Source: Marihabitans asiaticum (lineage in GTDB: Bacteria > Actinomycetota > Actinomycetes > Actinomycetales > Dermatophilaceae). Taken from it: a DNA stretch of 64,000 nucleotides. The stretch lies in assembly GCF_007828725.1 (NCBI RefSeq), contig NZ_VIUW01000001.1, positions 372,001 through 436,000 on the forward strand, in the 5' to 3' direction. Below are positions 1 to 9,197 of the stretch, one piece after another. Every line of letters begins with the position of its first letter. Position 1 is the first letter of the stretch. The position numbers and the translations under genes were made by a program. Below the pieces are notes generated by a model. It saw only the letters and a program-made list of their open reading frames with translations, ran no database searches and was not told the DNA's origin.

Positions 1-153
1 GAGATTAAAGCCAAGCTTGGTCAGAACCGATCGCTGGAAGACCAGCACAGCGTCGCTTCCTGCCTGTGGGCATCGGGCGCAAGCGCCGACCACTACCTCG
101 CCGACCAGATGCACGCGGCTGCCAAGAGGAGGGAGACGCCCGATGCGACTTGA
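1..153 (+). CDS. C-terminal end of an unidentified protein (cut by window edge)
   Basis: A reading frame is open from base 1 and ends with TGA at 151-153, giving 50 residues that include the stretch HYLADQMHAAAKRRE. It overlaps the start of the amidohydrolase gene by 11 bases, an arrangement typical of a co-transcribed upstream gene. The fragment is too short to assign. It may belong to the same catabolic operon as the genes that follow. Confidence 0.45.
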   Translation, partial: EIKAKLGQNRSLEDQHSVASCLWASGASADHYLADQMHAAAKRRETPDAT

Positions 154-1723
154 TCTCATCATTGAGAATGCCAACGTCCGCACCCTCGATCCGCACCGTC
201 CACGCGCCACTCGGCTAGGTGTGCTCGGTGGCACCATCGTCGGTCTGGACGAACAACTTGATCGCTGTACTGCCGCGACCCGCGTGGACGCGGCGGGCGG
301 TACGCTGCTGCCTGGCTTCATCGACGCCCACACCCACCTGCAGTTCAGCGGTCAGGCAATCACTGCTGTCGATGTCTCCGCGGCCCACAGCGTGGATTCT
401 GCGCTAGACATCATCGCGCGAGGTTCCCGGCACCTAGCGGATGACGAGTGGGTCGAGGTTGTTGGCTACGATCAGCGTCGACTTGGCCGGCACCTCACTG
501 CGATTGAGTTGGACAGGGCGGGCAGCGGGCGACGGGTGTGGGCGCGGCACATCTCCAGCCACGCTGCCGTCGTGTCGACAGCTGTTATCGAGGGGATTAC
601 CGACCCTGCGGCACGGGCGGACGGGGACGTTCGAGTCGGGCTACTGGTCGAGGGGCACCAAGAGTTGGTCCGCGCCCAGCGACTCCCGTACTCCACCGAG
701 GAGATCGCCGCCCTCGTCGAGTATGCCTCAACTGCAGCGGGTCGGGACGGCGTCACCTTCTGCACCGAGGCCGGTATCGGCGGCTTCCTCGCGCTCAGCT
801 CGTTGGACCTGCGCGCCTACGTGCAACTGCAACGTGAGCGCCGACTCCCGGTGCGTCTTGAGTTGATGCCGAGCTTCGACACCTTCCACTCAGTCCACGC
901 CCACCCCAGCGAGGGCTTCAGTCGTGGCCACGACTTGGGGCCGATCACTGGGCTGGGCGCCGGCAGTATGATTCAGATCGGTGCCCAGAAGGTGATGCTC
1001 GACGGCGGAATGATGGTGCGCGCGGCGCGAATGACCGACCCGTACGTTGGGACGCAGAACGTCGGTGACTGGCAACGGGAACCGGCAGAACTGCGCGAGG
1101 CGATCCTCGACGGGCACGCGGCAGGTTGGCAGCTCGCGGTGCACGCGATCGGGGATGCGGCCGTGGACTTCGCGCTCGACTGCTTCGCCGAGGCGCTCGA
1201 TCGTCACCCGCGTGAGCACCGACACCGCATTGAGCATGGTGGGGCCATCCGGCCAGATCAGATCCCACGGCTGGCTGGCCTCGGCTTGACCGTCGTCACG
1301 CAGCCGGCATTCATCCACGACTCGGTACACGACTTCTCCGAAATCCTCGGGCCGGACCGGGCCGATTGGCTTTACCGTGGCCGCTCGTTGTTGGACGCCG
1401 GAATCCGGCTGGTCGGCAGCACTGATCGGCCACTGCCGGGGACGCCTCTCACCGCGATCCAAGCATTTGTCGACCGCATCAACGTCACCGGCCGAGCCTA
1501 CGCACCGCAGGAATCTGTCACGGTGCAAGAGGCGATCGAGATGTTCACTGTCCACGGCGCATGGGTCGCCGGCCTAGAGGGGGTCCTCGGCCGGCTGCGA
1601 CCGGGCTTCTACGCCGACCTGTGCCTGTTGGACCGCGACCCATGGACGGTGCCCACGGAGGAGATCAGCGGGATCGGCGTCACAGCCACCGCTGTTAACG
1701 GTGAACTGAGGTGGCATCGGTGA
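143..1723 (+). CDS. Amidohydrolase family protein (YtcJ-like, Amidohydro_3)
   Basis: 526 residues. The start ATG at 143 is chosen because a purine-rich AAGAGGAGGGA sits just upstream and the family N-terminus (MRLDLIIENANVRTLD) begins there. The metal-dependent hydrolase signature DAHTHL lies near residue 60, HAIGDAAVDFAL near 335, RIEHGG near 360 and the late STDRPL near 430, as in the YtcJ branch of cytosolic amidohydrolases. Such enzymes hydrolyse amide or related C-N bonds with a bound divalent metal; the substrate cannot be read from the sequence. Its stop overlaps the start of the dehydrogenase gene, so the two are translationally coupled. GC and codon use are lower than in the native part of the window. 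Confidence 0.85.
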   Translation: MRLDLIIENANVRTLDPHRPRATRLGVLGGTIVGLDEQLDRCTAATRVDAAGGTLLPGFIDAHTHLQFSGQAITAVDVSAAHSVDSALDIIARGSRHLADDEWVEVVGYDQRRLGRHLTAIELDRAGSGRRVWARHISSHAAVVSTAVIEGITDPAARADGDVRVGLLVEGHQELVRAQRLPYSTEEIAALVEYASTAAGRDGVTFCTEAGIGGFLALSSLDLRAYVQLQRERRLPVRLELMPSFDTFHSVHAHPSEGFSRGHDLGPITGLGAGSMIQIGAQKVMLDGGMMVRAARMTDPYVGTQNVGDWQREPAELREAILDGHAAGWQLAVHAIGDAAVDFALDCFAEALDRHPREHRHRIEHGGAIRPDQIPRLAGLGLTVVTQPAFIHDSVHDFSEILGPDRADWLYRGRSLLDAGIRLVGSTDRPLPGTPLTAIQAFVDRINVTGRAYAPQESVTVQEAIEMFTVHGAWVAGLEGVLGRLRPGFYADLCLLDRDPWTVPTEEISGIGVTATAVNGELRWHR

Positions 1724-2712
1724 CACGCAGCATCGTCATGTCCTTGCCGTACGACTATCTTTACGACGCGGTCGCCGAGCGGCTCGCACCGCGTACGGCG
1801 TCTGGCGAGCTCCGCCTCCTGAAGTGGAGCCCGAAGTACCCGGATGCCTCAGCCGCTGACCCAGCCGAAATCGACCTTTTGGTAATCCCTTACCACACGA
1901 CGCAAGAGAAGACAACCGGGCAGTATGTGAGCACTCAGGTGCTGCGCCGGACGCGAGAACTGTACCCGTCGGTGTCGGTGGTCCAGGCATTGTCGATCGG
2001 TGTCGAAGGCCTCGAGGGGTGTGTGCCGACGGGCGCGGTACTGTGCAACTCCCGTGGAGTGATGGAGCTCCCCACCGCGGAGCTTGCCGTGACACTGCTA
2101 CTCGCGGCCACTCGGGAGCTGCCCGGTTTCGTCCGTACCGGTGCCCGGTGGGATAACCATCGTACGGCCGGACTGGTCGGCTCCAGGGTGCTGCTGTTGG
2201 GGTACGGCGGGGTCGGGAGCGCGGTGGAGCAACTGCTTACGGGTTTTTCGGTGGAGATCGCTCGTGTTGCACATCATGGTCGCGACCTCGCCGACGGGAC
2301 TCGGGTGCACGCCATCGAGGAACTTGTCGACTTGCTCCCACACTACGACGCGGTGGTCTGCAGTCTGCCGGAGACGGAGTTCACCCACGGCCTCCTCGAC
2401 CGGACACATCTTGCCGCGATGCCTGACGGTGCGGTGCTCGTTAACATCGGGCGTGGCTCGGTGGTGGATGCCTCAGCGCTTCACGAGGAAGCCCGGAGTG
2501 GTCGTCTTGAGTTTGCGCTCGACGTCACCGACCCGGAGCCACTGCCAGCCGACGACCTGCTATGGCAACTGCCCAACGTTTTCATCACCCCACACGTCGG
2601 TGGAAACACTGCGGCGTCACTGAGGTTTCAGGTCGACCTTCTCGCCGAGCAGGCGGTCAGGCTTATGGAAGGAAGAGACGCGAAGAACTCGGTTCCATTG
2701 GCGACGGACTAA
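1720..2712 (+). CDS. D-isomer-specific 2-hydroxyacid dehydrogenase
   Basis: 330 residues from GTG 1720, which overlaps the previous stop (GTGA); ATG 1738 is an alternative. The NAD-binding fingerprint LGYGGVGSAVEQLL is near residue 155, VNIGRGSVVDAS near 240 and the catalytic-histidine region FITPHVGGNT near 285, as in the phosphoglycerate/2-hydroxyacid dehydrogenase family. The expected reaction is NAD(P)-linked interconversion of a 2-oxoacid and a D-2-hydroxyacid in the cytosol. Its position between an amidohydrolase and a carboxylate transporter suggests it handles an intermediate released by the hydrolase or imported by TctABC. Exact substrate unknown. Confidence 0.85.
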   Translation: MTRSIVMSLPYDYLYDAVAERLAPRTASGELRLLKWSPKYPDASAADPAEIDLLVIPYHTTQEKTTGQYVSTQVLRRTRELYPSVSVVQALSIGVEGLEGCVPTGAVLCNSRGVMELPTAELAVTLLLAATRELPGFVRTGARWDNHRTAGLVGSRVLLLGYGGVGSAVEQLLTGFSVEIARVAHHGRDLADGTRVHAIEELVDLLPHYDAVVCSLPETEFTHGLLDRTHLAAMPDGAVLVNIGRGSVVDASALHEEARSGRLEFALDVTDPEPLPADDLLWQLPNVFITPHVGGNTAASLRFQVDLLAEQAVRLMEGRDAKNSVPLATD

Positions 2713-2770
2713 CAGGCTGAGCAGGTAGCGTGGGTTCTTCCACGGCCTACCACACATGAAAGGGAACACC

Positions 2771-3784
2771 ATGGGAATTATTCAAGGACGTACGACTGCT
2801 TGCCGTCGTGGCCGCCTCGCAGCATTCGGGCTCATCCCGGTTGTCAGCGCTGCGGCACTCGTCGGATGCTCCGATTCGGGCTCGACAGGCTCGGCTGACG
2901 GGGAGGACTCCTTCCCCAGTGAGCAGATCCAGATGATCGTGCCGTGGGCGGCCGGTGGTGGCACCGACCTAATCAGCCGCCATCTAGCGTCTCTGGCCGA
3001 GGACACCTGCGGTACCCGGATCGTGGTTAGTAACGTCACTGGTGCTGCAGGCGCGACCGGGCACCAGGCCGTCATCGACGCAGATCCGGACGGCTACACA
3101 ATCGGCACGGCCACCACCGAGTTGGCCATACTCAATCACCTGGACGGGGCGTCATTCAGTCCGAAGGATGTCACCGGCCTGGTGCAACTGGCCGCTAACC
3201 CGGCGGTTCTCACCGTCGGGGCAGATTCCCCGTACGAGACTTTTGATGACCTCAAAGAAGGCCTCGCCAGCGGCGAGAAGATCCGGGCCGCCACCAATGG
3301 GCCCGGTGGCACGTGGGACCTCGCAGTGCGGGGCTTGGCCCTCGAGCTCGACACAGAATTCACTGAGTACGTCCCCTTCGATGGTGCCGCCGCCATGATA
3401 CCTGCCGTGTTGGGTGGTCAGGTGGAGGCGATGAGCCCCTCAGCCGGTGAGGTGCAGGAACAGATCGAGGCAGGAAAGTTGCGCGGGCTAGCCACTATGG
3501 CTGAGGAGCGATCCGAGGCGCTTCCGGAAGTGCCGACCCTCAAGGAGGAAGGCGTCAACTGGGAGATGGGCAGTTGGATCGGCAGTGTTGCCCCTGCAGG
3601 CATTCCGGAGGAGCGGGTGGAGACCTTGCGCACCTGCTTCGGTGAGGCAGTCTCGTCCGAAGAGTTCAGCGAGTTCCGTGCCGAGATCGGCATGGGCGTG
3701 GCTGACCGCGACGGAGCGGAGTTCACCGACTTCATAAACTCCGAATATGACCGGTTTGAGCCGCTCATCGACGAACTCTACTGA
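2771..3784 (+). CDS. tctC: Tripartite tricarboxylate transporter substrate-binding lipoprotein (TctC/Bug family)
   Basis: 337 residues. ATG 2771 is preferred over in-frame ATG 2756 because AAAGGG lies six bases before it. The N-terminus has an Arg-rich n-region, a hydrophobic stretch and a lipobox ALVGC, so the mature protein should be lipid-anchored outside the membrane. The body has the Bug-family features IQMIVPWAAGGGTD near residue 60 and ATNGPGGTWDLAVRGLA near 175. It should bind a carboxylate ligand and deliver it to the TctA/TctB membrane pair encoded downstream. A strong stem-loop follows the stop codon and could set a higher tctC than tctBA transcript level. Confidence 0.9.
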   Translation: MGIIQGRTTACRRGRLAAFGLIPVVSAAALVGCSDSGSTGSADGEDSFPSEQIQMIVPWAAGGGTDLISRHLASLAEDTCGTRIVVSNVTGAAGATGHQAVIDADPDGYTIGTATTELAILNHLDGASFSPKDVTGLVQLAANPAVLTVGADSPYETFDDLKEGLASGEKIRAATNGPGGTWDLAVRGLALELDTEFTEYVPFDGAAAMIPAVLGGQVEAMSPSAGEVQEQIEAGKLRGLATMAEERSEALPEVPTLKEEGVNWEMGSWIGSVAPAGIPEERVETLRTCFGEAVSSEEFSEFRAEIGMGVADRDGAEFTDFINSEYDRFEPLIDELY

Positions 3785-3816
3785 CCAGGTGGTGGATTGC
3801 CGCGGAGGCAGATTGC

Positions 3817-3856
3817 GGCCCCGTGGCATCACGAAAATGTGTGGTGCCACAGGGCC
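3817..3856 (+). terminator. Strong stem-loop between tctC and tctB
   Basis: Two 16-base arms (3817-3832 and 3841-3856) pair with one mismatch and one G-U wobble around an 8-base A-rich loop (GAAAATGT). There is no T-tract, so it may act as a weak terminator or as an mRNA 3' stabiliser for tctC. The rest of the 294-base gap (3785-4078) shows no gene. Confidence 0.6.
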
Positions 3857-4078
3857 GTGGTCAGCATCAAACTGCCATTGACGCTGCTCCACCGCCGACC
3901 CTGAACGGTTCATCCGCCACCGGCCCGGAGCGCCCAAACCTGTCTGGCGTGAGGTGATCAACCAGCTGTCACAGGAGGCACCCATACAGACTGCCTTAGC
4001 CGACTCGTCTCATCAGCCTCGAGAGCCTCTGGACCCTCAACGGCCCAGTATGCGGAACGAAACCGATAGTAGGTACCA

Positions 4079-4543
4079 ATGGCACCACCTTGGAACGCAC
4101 TGACGCGATATGTGGGTCCAAGCATCTTCATTGTGCTTGGCATCGCTGTCATCCTCTCGACCGCCGGGCTGTCCGGCCAAGGACCGAGTGATCCTGGCGC
4201 GGATGGCTACCCCCGCATCATCGCGGTTGGCCTTATCACGCTCGGGGTGATGCTGCTGTTGCAACGCGGAGAGCAGAAGGAGGTACGCCTAGCCCGCCCG
4301 GAGATTCTGCGGGTCGCGTGTGCGTTCGCGCTCTTAGTGGGTTACTACTTCATGCTCAAGTCGTTGGGTTATATCTTGCCGACTACCGTTCTTATCGCAG
4401 GCGGTCTGCTAATCATGGGCGTGCGACGATTGCGGCCGTTAGTGCTGGTGCCGACTATCTTCGCAATTGCAACCTTCTTTCTATTTTACGTCGTGTTCGG
4501 CGTTCCATTGCCGCTCGGCCAGATCGAAAAGGTGCTGCAATGA
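4079..4543 (+). CDS. tctB: Tripartite tricarboxylate transporter small membrane subunit TctB
   Basis: 154 residues with about four membrane segments: residues 12-30 (VGPSIFIVLGIAVILSTAG), 47-61 (IIAVGLITLGVMLLL), 80-98 and 118-140. This is the size and topology of TctB proteins. The motif GPGADGYPR-like region here reads GPSDPGADGYPRIIA, characteristic of the family. TctB is the small integral partner of TctA in a proton- or sodium-coupled carboxylate importer. The ribosome site is weak (TAGG at 4070-4073). Its stop codon overlaps the tctA start (ATGA). Confidence 0.88.
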   Translation: MAPPWNALTRYVGPSIFIVLGIAVILSTAGLSGQGPSDPGADGYPRIIAVGLITLGVMLLLQRGEQKEVRLARPEILRVACAFALLVGYYFMLKSLGYILPTTVLIAGGLLIMGVRRLRPLVLVPTIFAIATFFLFYVVFGVPLPLGQIEKVLQ

Positions 4544-6033
4544 GTGACATCTTTGCTGGACTAGGGTTGATTCTCCAGTGGCAGCCGCTCCTCTTCATGG
4601 TTATTGGGGTTATTGCCGGAGTCGCCGTAGGCGCGATGCCTGGCCTCAGCACGACGATGTCCATCGCGGTGCTGCTGCCATTCACCTTCATCTTCGAGCC
4701 ATTGAACGGCATCGCGATGTTGCTCGGGATCTATTTCGCCAGTGTCTACGCTGGTTCGATCCCGGCTATCCTGCTGCGCATCCCCGGCACCCCGGCCTCC
4801 GCCGCCACGCTTCTCGACGGATATCCGATGACCGAGCAGGGTCAGGCTGGTAGGGCGCTGACTGTCTCCCTCGTCGCGTCGGTGCTAGGCGGCATCGTGG
4901 GTGGTGTCCTGCTGCTGTTCTTCGCTCCGGTCCTCGCGCAGTACGCGTTGCGTTTTGGCCCCGCCGAGTTCTGCATGCTGGCCGTCTTCGCCCTCGCGCT
5001 CATCGCCTCCATGTCCCAAGGCAGCATGGTGCGCGGACTCATCAGTGGGTTGCTCGGGTTACTTATCGCCACGGTCGGACTAGACCCGATCAGTGGTCAG
5101 GCGCGTTTCACGTTCGGCAGCACCGAGTTGCTGGCTGGGCTTGGCTTCATCCCCGTCCTCATCGGGCTGTTTGGTGTCGCGGAGGCGTTCTTGCGTTTCG
5201 AAAGCGCTGGACGACTGGAGTCGGGGGACGCACTGACTCCCGGGTCGTATCGGCTCCCCGGCCGCGAGCTGCTACGTCTGCTTCCCGCGAGTGCGTACAG
5301 CTCCGTAATCGGATTCGGGGTTGGCGCACTGCCGGGCACTGGAGGCGACATCGGCGCCTTCGTCGCGCACAATGAAGTCAAACGACTAGCCCGGGACAAG
5401 TCGAACTTCGGACACGGCGACCCGCGCGGGGTGGCCGCAGCTGAGGCGGCGAACAACGCTGCGGTGCCGGGATCGCTCGCCCCGACACTGATCCTCGGAA
5501 TCCCTGGAAACTCGGCGGCAGCGGTCCTTATAGGCGCGCTGACGGTGCACGGTTTGCGACCTGGCCCACAACTGTTCACTGCCTCCGGCGACCTCGTCAT
5601 GGCGCTCTTCTGGGCGTTGGTGATTATCCCGGTGATCATGCTCGCAGTTGGGTTGCTCGGCGTGCGGGCCTGGGGCCAGATCACCCGGATCCCCACGAGG
5701 TACCTATGGCCGTGCGTCATCGGTCTCAGCGCTGTGGGTTCGTTCGCCGTCCGTGGCTCCGTCTTCGATATCGCGGTGATGATTGCAGCCGGCGCCCTCG
5801 GGTACGTCATGATCAAGGGCGGATACCCGACTGCCCCCATGGTTATAGGCCTAATTGTTGGGCCGATAGCCGAGAGTGGCTTCCGGCGTGCGACTATCAT
5901 CTCCGGCGGCAACTTTTCGTGGATCCTAGAACCGATCCCTATGATCCTGCTCATCGCGAGCCTCCTCACCGGGCTGACACCGGTGCTGCGCTCTGTTTTC
6001 TCGAACTTCCGCTCAACAGGCACCGAGACTTAA
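4540..6033 (+). CDS. tctA: Tripartite tricarboxylate transporter large permease TctA
   Basis: 497 residues from ATG 4540 (overlapping the tctB stop). Roughly 12 hydrophobic segments span the length. The family hallmarks VAVGAMPGLSTTMSIAVLLP near residue 27 and GFGVGALPGTGGDIGAFVAH near 255 are the two repeated Gly/Pro substrate-site motifs of TctA. It is the transport channel of the tripartite importer in the cytoplasmic membrane. The order binding protein, small subunit, large subunit is the usual tctCBA operon order. The neighbouring dehydrogenase and oxidase genes suggest a hydroxy- or oxo-carboxylate cargo. Confidence 0.92.
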   Translation: MSDIFAGLGLILQWQPLLFMVIGVIAGVAVGAMPGLSTTMSIAVLLPFTFIFEPLNGIAMLLGIYFASVYAGSIPAILLRIPGTPASAATLLDGYPMTEQGQAGRALTVSLVASVLGGIVGGVLLLFFAPVLAQYALRFGPAEFCMLAVFALALIASMSQGSMVRGLISGLLGLLIATVGLDPISGQARFTFGSTELLAGLGFIPVLIGLFGVAEAFLRFESAGRLESGDALTPGSYRLPGRELLRLLPASAYSSVIGFGVGALPGTGGDIGAFVAHNEVKRLARDKSNFGHGDPRGVAAAEAANNAAVPGSLAPTLILGIPGNSAAAVLIGALTVHGLRPGPQLFTASGDLVMALFWALVIIPVIMLAVGLLGVRAWGQITRIPTRYLWPCVIGLSAVGSFAVRGSVFDIAVMIAAGALGYVMIKGGYPTAPMVIGLIVGPIAESGFRRATIISGGNFSWILEPIPMILLIASLLTGLTPVLRSVFSNFRSTGTET

Positions 6034-6090
6034 AAGGTTGCGGCTAACGATCCCCTGATGGGGCCCGGAGTGAGGAGGAAGAATCGGGAC

Positions 6091-9018
6091 ATGAGTGCGA
6101 TGACCACGACCGACTTGGCCGAGGCCCTAAGGCGCTCCGGAATCATCGACGTGCGCAGCGACACGTTGACGGTGGGGATGTACTCCACCGACGCGTCGCT
6201 GTACCGGGTGCCCCCGCGCGCCGTCGTCTTCCCGCGGCACGTCGAGGAGATCGAGGCGACGCTGACCCTCGCCCGTGAGTCCGGCGTGCCGATCACCGCT
6301 CGTGGAGCCGGTACGTCCATCGCCGGCAATGCCATCGGCCCGGGTATCGTCATCGACACCTCGCGGTACATGAACCGCGTCCTCGAGGTCGACCCGTACT
6401 CCCGCACCGCGCTGGTCGAGGCCGGCGCGATCCACGCCACCCTGCAGGCGCAGGCCCGTCGCGTCGGTCTGCGCTTCGGTCCCGACCCCAGCAGCCATTC
6501 GCGCTGCACCGTCGGTGGCATGATCGGCAACAACGCCTGCGGCAACCGCGCCCTCGGGTACGGCCGCACGAGCGACAACGTCGTCGGCATGGACCTGCTT
6601 ACCGCGGCGGGTACGCGCCTGTCCGCGACCACGGGAGTGGCGGGGGGACCCCCAACGCTGACCGGTGACGACGCCCTGGTGGCCCGGCTGACGGACCTGC
6701 GGGACGCCCACCTGGCGATAATCCGCACCGAGTTCGGCACCTTCGGACGGCAGGTCTCCGGCTACGCCCTGGAGCACCTGGCGCCCGAAAACGGTCTCGA
6801 CGTCGGTCGCATGCTCGTCGGCTCCGAGGGCACCCTCGCGATGGCCACCCACGCCCGGGTGCGGCTCGTGAGCGACCCACCGGCGACCGCACTGGCCGTG
6901 CTCGGCTTCCCCGACATCTACGCCGCCGGCGACGTCGCCCACCTGCTCAAGGGCCTGGGTGCGATCGCCGCCGAGGGCATCGACTCCCGCATCGTCGACG
7001 TCGTGCGCGTGCGCCGCGGACCGCAGGCCGTCCCGGACCTGCCGCGGGGCGCCGCCTGGATGCTCGTCGAGGTCCCGGGCGAGGACATCGCGAGCGCGAC
7101 CGCGGCCGCCGAGCACATCTGCCGCGAGATCGAGTCGCTCGACGCCCGCGTCGTCACCGACCCCGCGCAGGCGCGCTCGTTGTGGAAGATCCGCGAGGAC
7201 GGCGCGGGCCTGTCCGCGCGCTCGCAGCGGGACCGCCCCGCCCACGCCGGCTGGGAGGACGCGGCCGTCCCACCACACCGCCTCGGCGACTACTTGCGCG
7301 CCTTCGACGACCTCCTTGCGCAGCACGACGTCCAGGGACTGCCGTACGGGCACTTCGGCGACGGCTGCCTGCACATCCGCCTCGACATTGAGCTCGACAC
7401 CCCCGGCGCGCAGGAGCGCTACCGCTCGCTCGTCGAGGAGGCCGCCGACCTCGTCGCGGCCCACGGCGGATCGTTGTCGGGGGAGCACGGCGACGGTCGG
7501 GCCCGCTCGGCGCTGCTGCCGCGGATGTACGGCCCCGAGACGATCGCGCTCTTCGGCGCCGTCAAGCACGCCTTCGACCCGACGAATCTGCTCAACCCCG
7601 GCGTCCTGGTCGACCCGGCCCCGGTCGATGCTGACCTGCGCATCCCGGCCGCCCGCAAGGCCGCCGTGCCCTTGGCCTTCGGCTACCCGGAGGACGGCGG
7701 CGACTTCAGCCAGGCCGTGCATCGCTGCACCGGCGTCGGCAAGTGCCGCGCAGCCGGGACGTCCACGACGGTCATGTGCCCCAGCTACCAGGCGACGGGG
7801 GAGGAGAAGGACTCCACCCGCGGTCGTGCCCGGGTCCTGCAGGAGATGCTCAACGGCTCGACGGTCACCGGGGGCTGGCGCTCGCCGGAGGTCCACGACG
7901 CCCTCGACCTGTGCCTGTCCTGCAAGGGCTGCGCCAGCGACTGCCCGACCGGTGTCGACATGGCGACGTACAAGGCCGAGGCACTGCACCAGACGTGGAA
8001 GGGACGACTGCGCCCCCGCAGCCACTACTCGCTCGGCCGGCTGCCGCAGCTGGCCCGGATCGCCTCACACGCACCACGCCTGGTCAACGCGATGACCTCG
8101 CTGCCGGGGCTAAAGAAGCTCACCCTCCCCGCCGCCGGCGTGGACCCCCGTCGCAATTTGCCGACCTTCGCGGCGGAGACCTTCCGCACCTGGGTGCAGC
8201 GCGAAGGGATGATCGCCTCGGCCGCGCAGATGGCCGGCGCCGAGCACCCCGTCGCGATCTTCGTCGACTCCTTCACCGACCACTTTTCACCGCACGTCGG
8301 GCGCACCACGGTGGCGCTCCTGCGGGAGGCGGGGTTCACCCCCTTCGTCCCGGCGGAGGCGTTGTGCTGCGGCCTGACCCTCATCTCCACCGGCCAGCTC
8401 GACGCGGCGAAGTCCACCATGGAGGCCGCCGTCCGCGTGCTCGCCCCGGCGGCCGACGCGGGCATCCCGGTGCTGGGCATGGAGCCCAGCTGTACCGCGG
8501 CCCTGCGCCACGACCTGCCACGGCTGGTCGACTCCGCCGCGGCGCGCAAGGTCTCGACCACCGTGCGCACGATCGCCGAGCTGCTCGGCACGGCCATCGA
8601 CGAGGGTCGTTGGGACGCACCCGACCTGACCGGGACCGAGGTCGTCGCCCAGCCGCACTGCCACCAGCACGCGGTGATGAGCTGGAGCGCCGACGAGGCG
8701 CTGCTCGCCCGCACCGGCGCCACGCTCACCCGACTGGGCGGCTGCTGCGGTCTGGCCGGGAACTGGGGGGTCGAGCTCGGGCACTACGACGTCTCGGTCC
8801 AGGTGGCCGAGCTGCAGCTGCTCCCGGCGATCCGGGATGCAGCGGCGGACACCGTCGTCCTCGCCGACGGTTTCTCCTGCCAGACCCAGATCGCGGACCT
8901 GTCCGAGCGCGAGGGCGTGCACCTGGTCGAGCTGCTCTCGCGCGAACCTCGCCGGTCCCGTAGTAGGGACCCCAAAGGGTCTCTTCATACCTACGGTGGG
9001 GGTAGGCGCTCTGGGTGA
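6091..9018 (+). CDS. FAD-binding and Fe-S-binding oxidoreductase (D-lactate / 2-hydroxyacid dehydrogenase type)
   Basis: 975 residues as read. ATG 6091 follows an AGGAGG at 6073-6078; ATG 6100 is an alternative. Residues about 45-210 are a PCMH-type FAD domain (ITARGAGTSIAGNAIGPG), about 260-510 the FAD-oxidase C domain (GHFGDGCLHIRL, GSLSGEHGDGRARS). A 4Fe-4S region follows (CTGVGKC near 546; CLSCKGCASDCP near 607) and two cysteine-rich CCG modules (CCGLTLISTG near 759, GGCCGLAGNWG near 885). This GlpD/GlcD-GlpC fusion architecture oxidises D-2-hydroxyacids and passes electrons to the membrane. The last 13 or so codons come from an ISL3 inverted repeat, so the natural C-terminus has been replaced. 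Confidence 0.88.
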   Translation: MSAMTTTDLAEALRRSGIIDVRSDTLTVGMYSTDASLYRVPPRAVVFPRHVEEIEATLTLARESGVPITARGAGTSIAGNAIGPGIVIDTSRYMNRVLEVDPYSRTALVEAGAIHATLQAQARRVGLRFGPDPSSHSRCTVGGMIGNNACGNRALGYGRTSDNVVGMDLLTAAGTRLSATTGVAGGPPTLTGDDALVARLTDLRDAHLAIIRTEFGTFGRQVSGYALEHLAPENGLDVGRMLVGSEGTLAMATHARVRLVSDPPATALAVLGFPDIYAAGDVAHLLKGLGAIAAEGIDSRIVDVVRVRRGPQAVPDLPRGAAWMLVEVPGEDIASATAAAEHICREIESLDARVVTDPAQARSLWKIREDGAGLSARSQRDRPAHAGWEDAAVPPHRLGDYLRAFDDLLAQHDVQGLPYGHFGDGCLHIRLDIELDTPGAQERYRSLVEEAADLVAAHGGSLSGEHGDGRARSALLPRMYGPETIALFGAVKHAFDPTNLLNPGVLVDPAPVDADLRIPAARKAAVPLAFGYPEDGGDFSQAVHRCTGVGKCRAAGTSTTVMCPSYQATGEEKDSTRGRARVLQEMLNGSTVTGGWRSPEVHDALDLCLSCKGCASDCPTGVDMATYKAEALHQTWKGRLRPRSHYSLGRLPQLARIASHAPRLVNAMTSLPGLKKLTLPAAGVDPRRNLPTFAAETFRTWVQREGMIASAAQMAGAEHPVAIFVDSFTDHFSPHVGRTTVALLREAGFTPFVPAEALCCGLTLISTGQLDAAKSTMEAAVRVLAPAADAGIPVLGMEPSCTAALRHDLPRLVDSAAARKVSTTVRTIAELLGTAIDEGRWDAPDLTGTEVVAQPHCHQHAVMSWSADEALLARTGATLTRLGGCCGLAGNWGVELGHYDVSVQVAELQLLPAIRDAAADTVVLADGFSCQTQIADLSEREGVHLVELLSREPRRSRSRDPKGSLHTYGGGRRSG

Positions 9019-9116
9019 GTGAGGCCGCCGCCGATCAGGAGCATGCGTAACCGGTAGTTCTCGCGGTGCGGAATCCTCTGGCGATGCGGCGCTGGAGCTC
9101 GATCAGACCGTTCACC
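8979..9116 (-). mobile_element. ISL3-family terminal remnant
   Basis: About 138 bases closely resemble the left end of the complete ISL3 copy next door (9198 onward): TCTTCATACCTACGGTGGGG versus TCTTCATACCTGCGGTGGGG, then the shared run CGCCGATCAGGAGCATGCGT. On the minus strand it still encodes the transposase C-terminal signature YRLRMLLIGGG. It has accumulated substitutions and indels and lacks the rest of the element. It overlaps the 3' end of the FAD/Fe-S oxidase gene and supplies that gene's stop codon. Confidence 0.8.
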
Positions 9117-9197
9117 GTTATCTGGAGCTGTTCTCTTGGGATCAGCGTGTCGTATGGGGTCTGGTGTCGAGGACATGTCGCTGACGAGCGTCAATCG

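Noticed and set aside
6127-8025. Long minus-strand frame of over 600 codons opposite the FAD oxidase gene
   Set aside because: It is the GC-bias shadow of a clearly coding plus-strand gene, with no recognisable domain and low-complexity Arg/Ala/Gly/Val composition.
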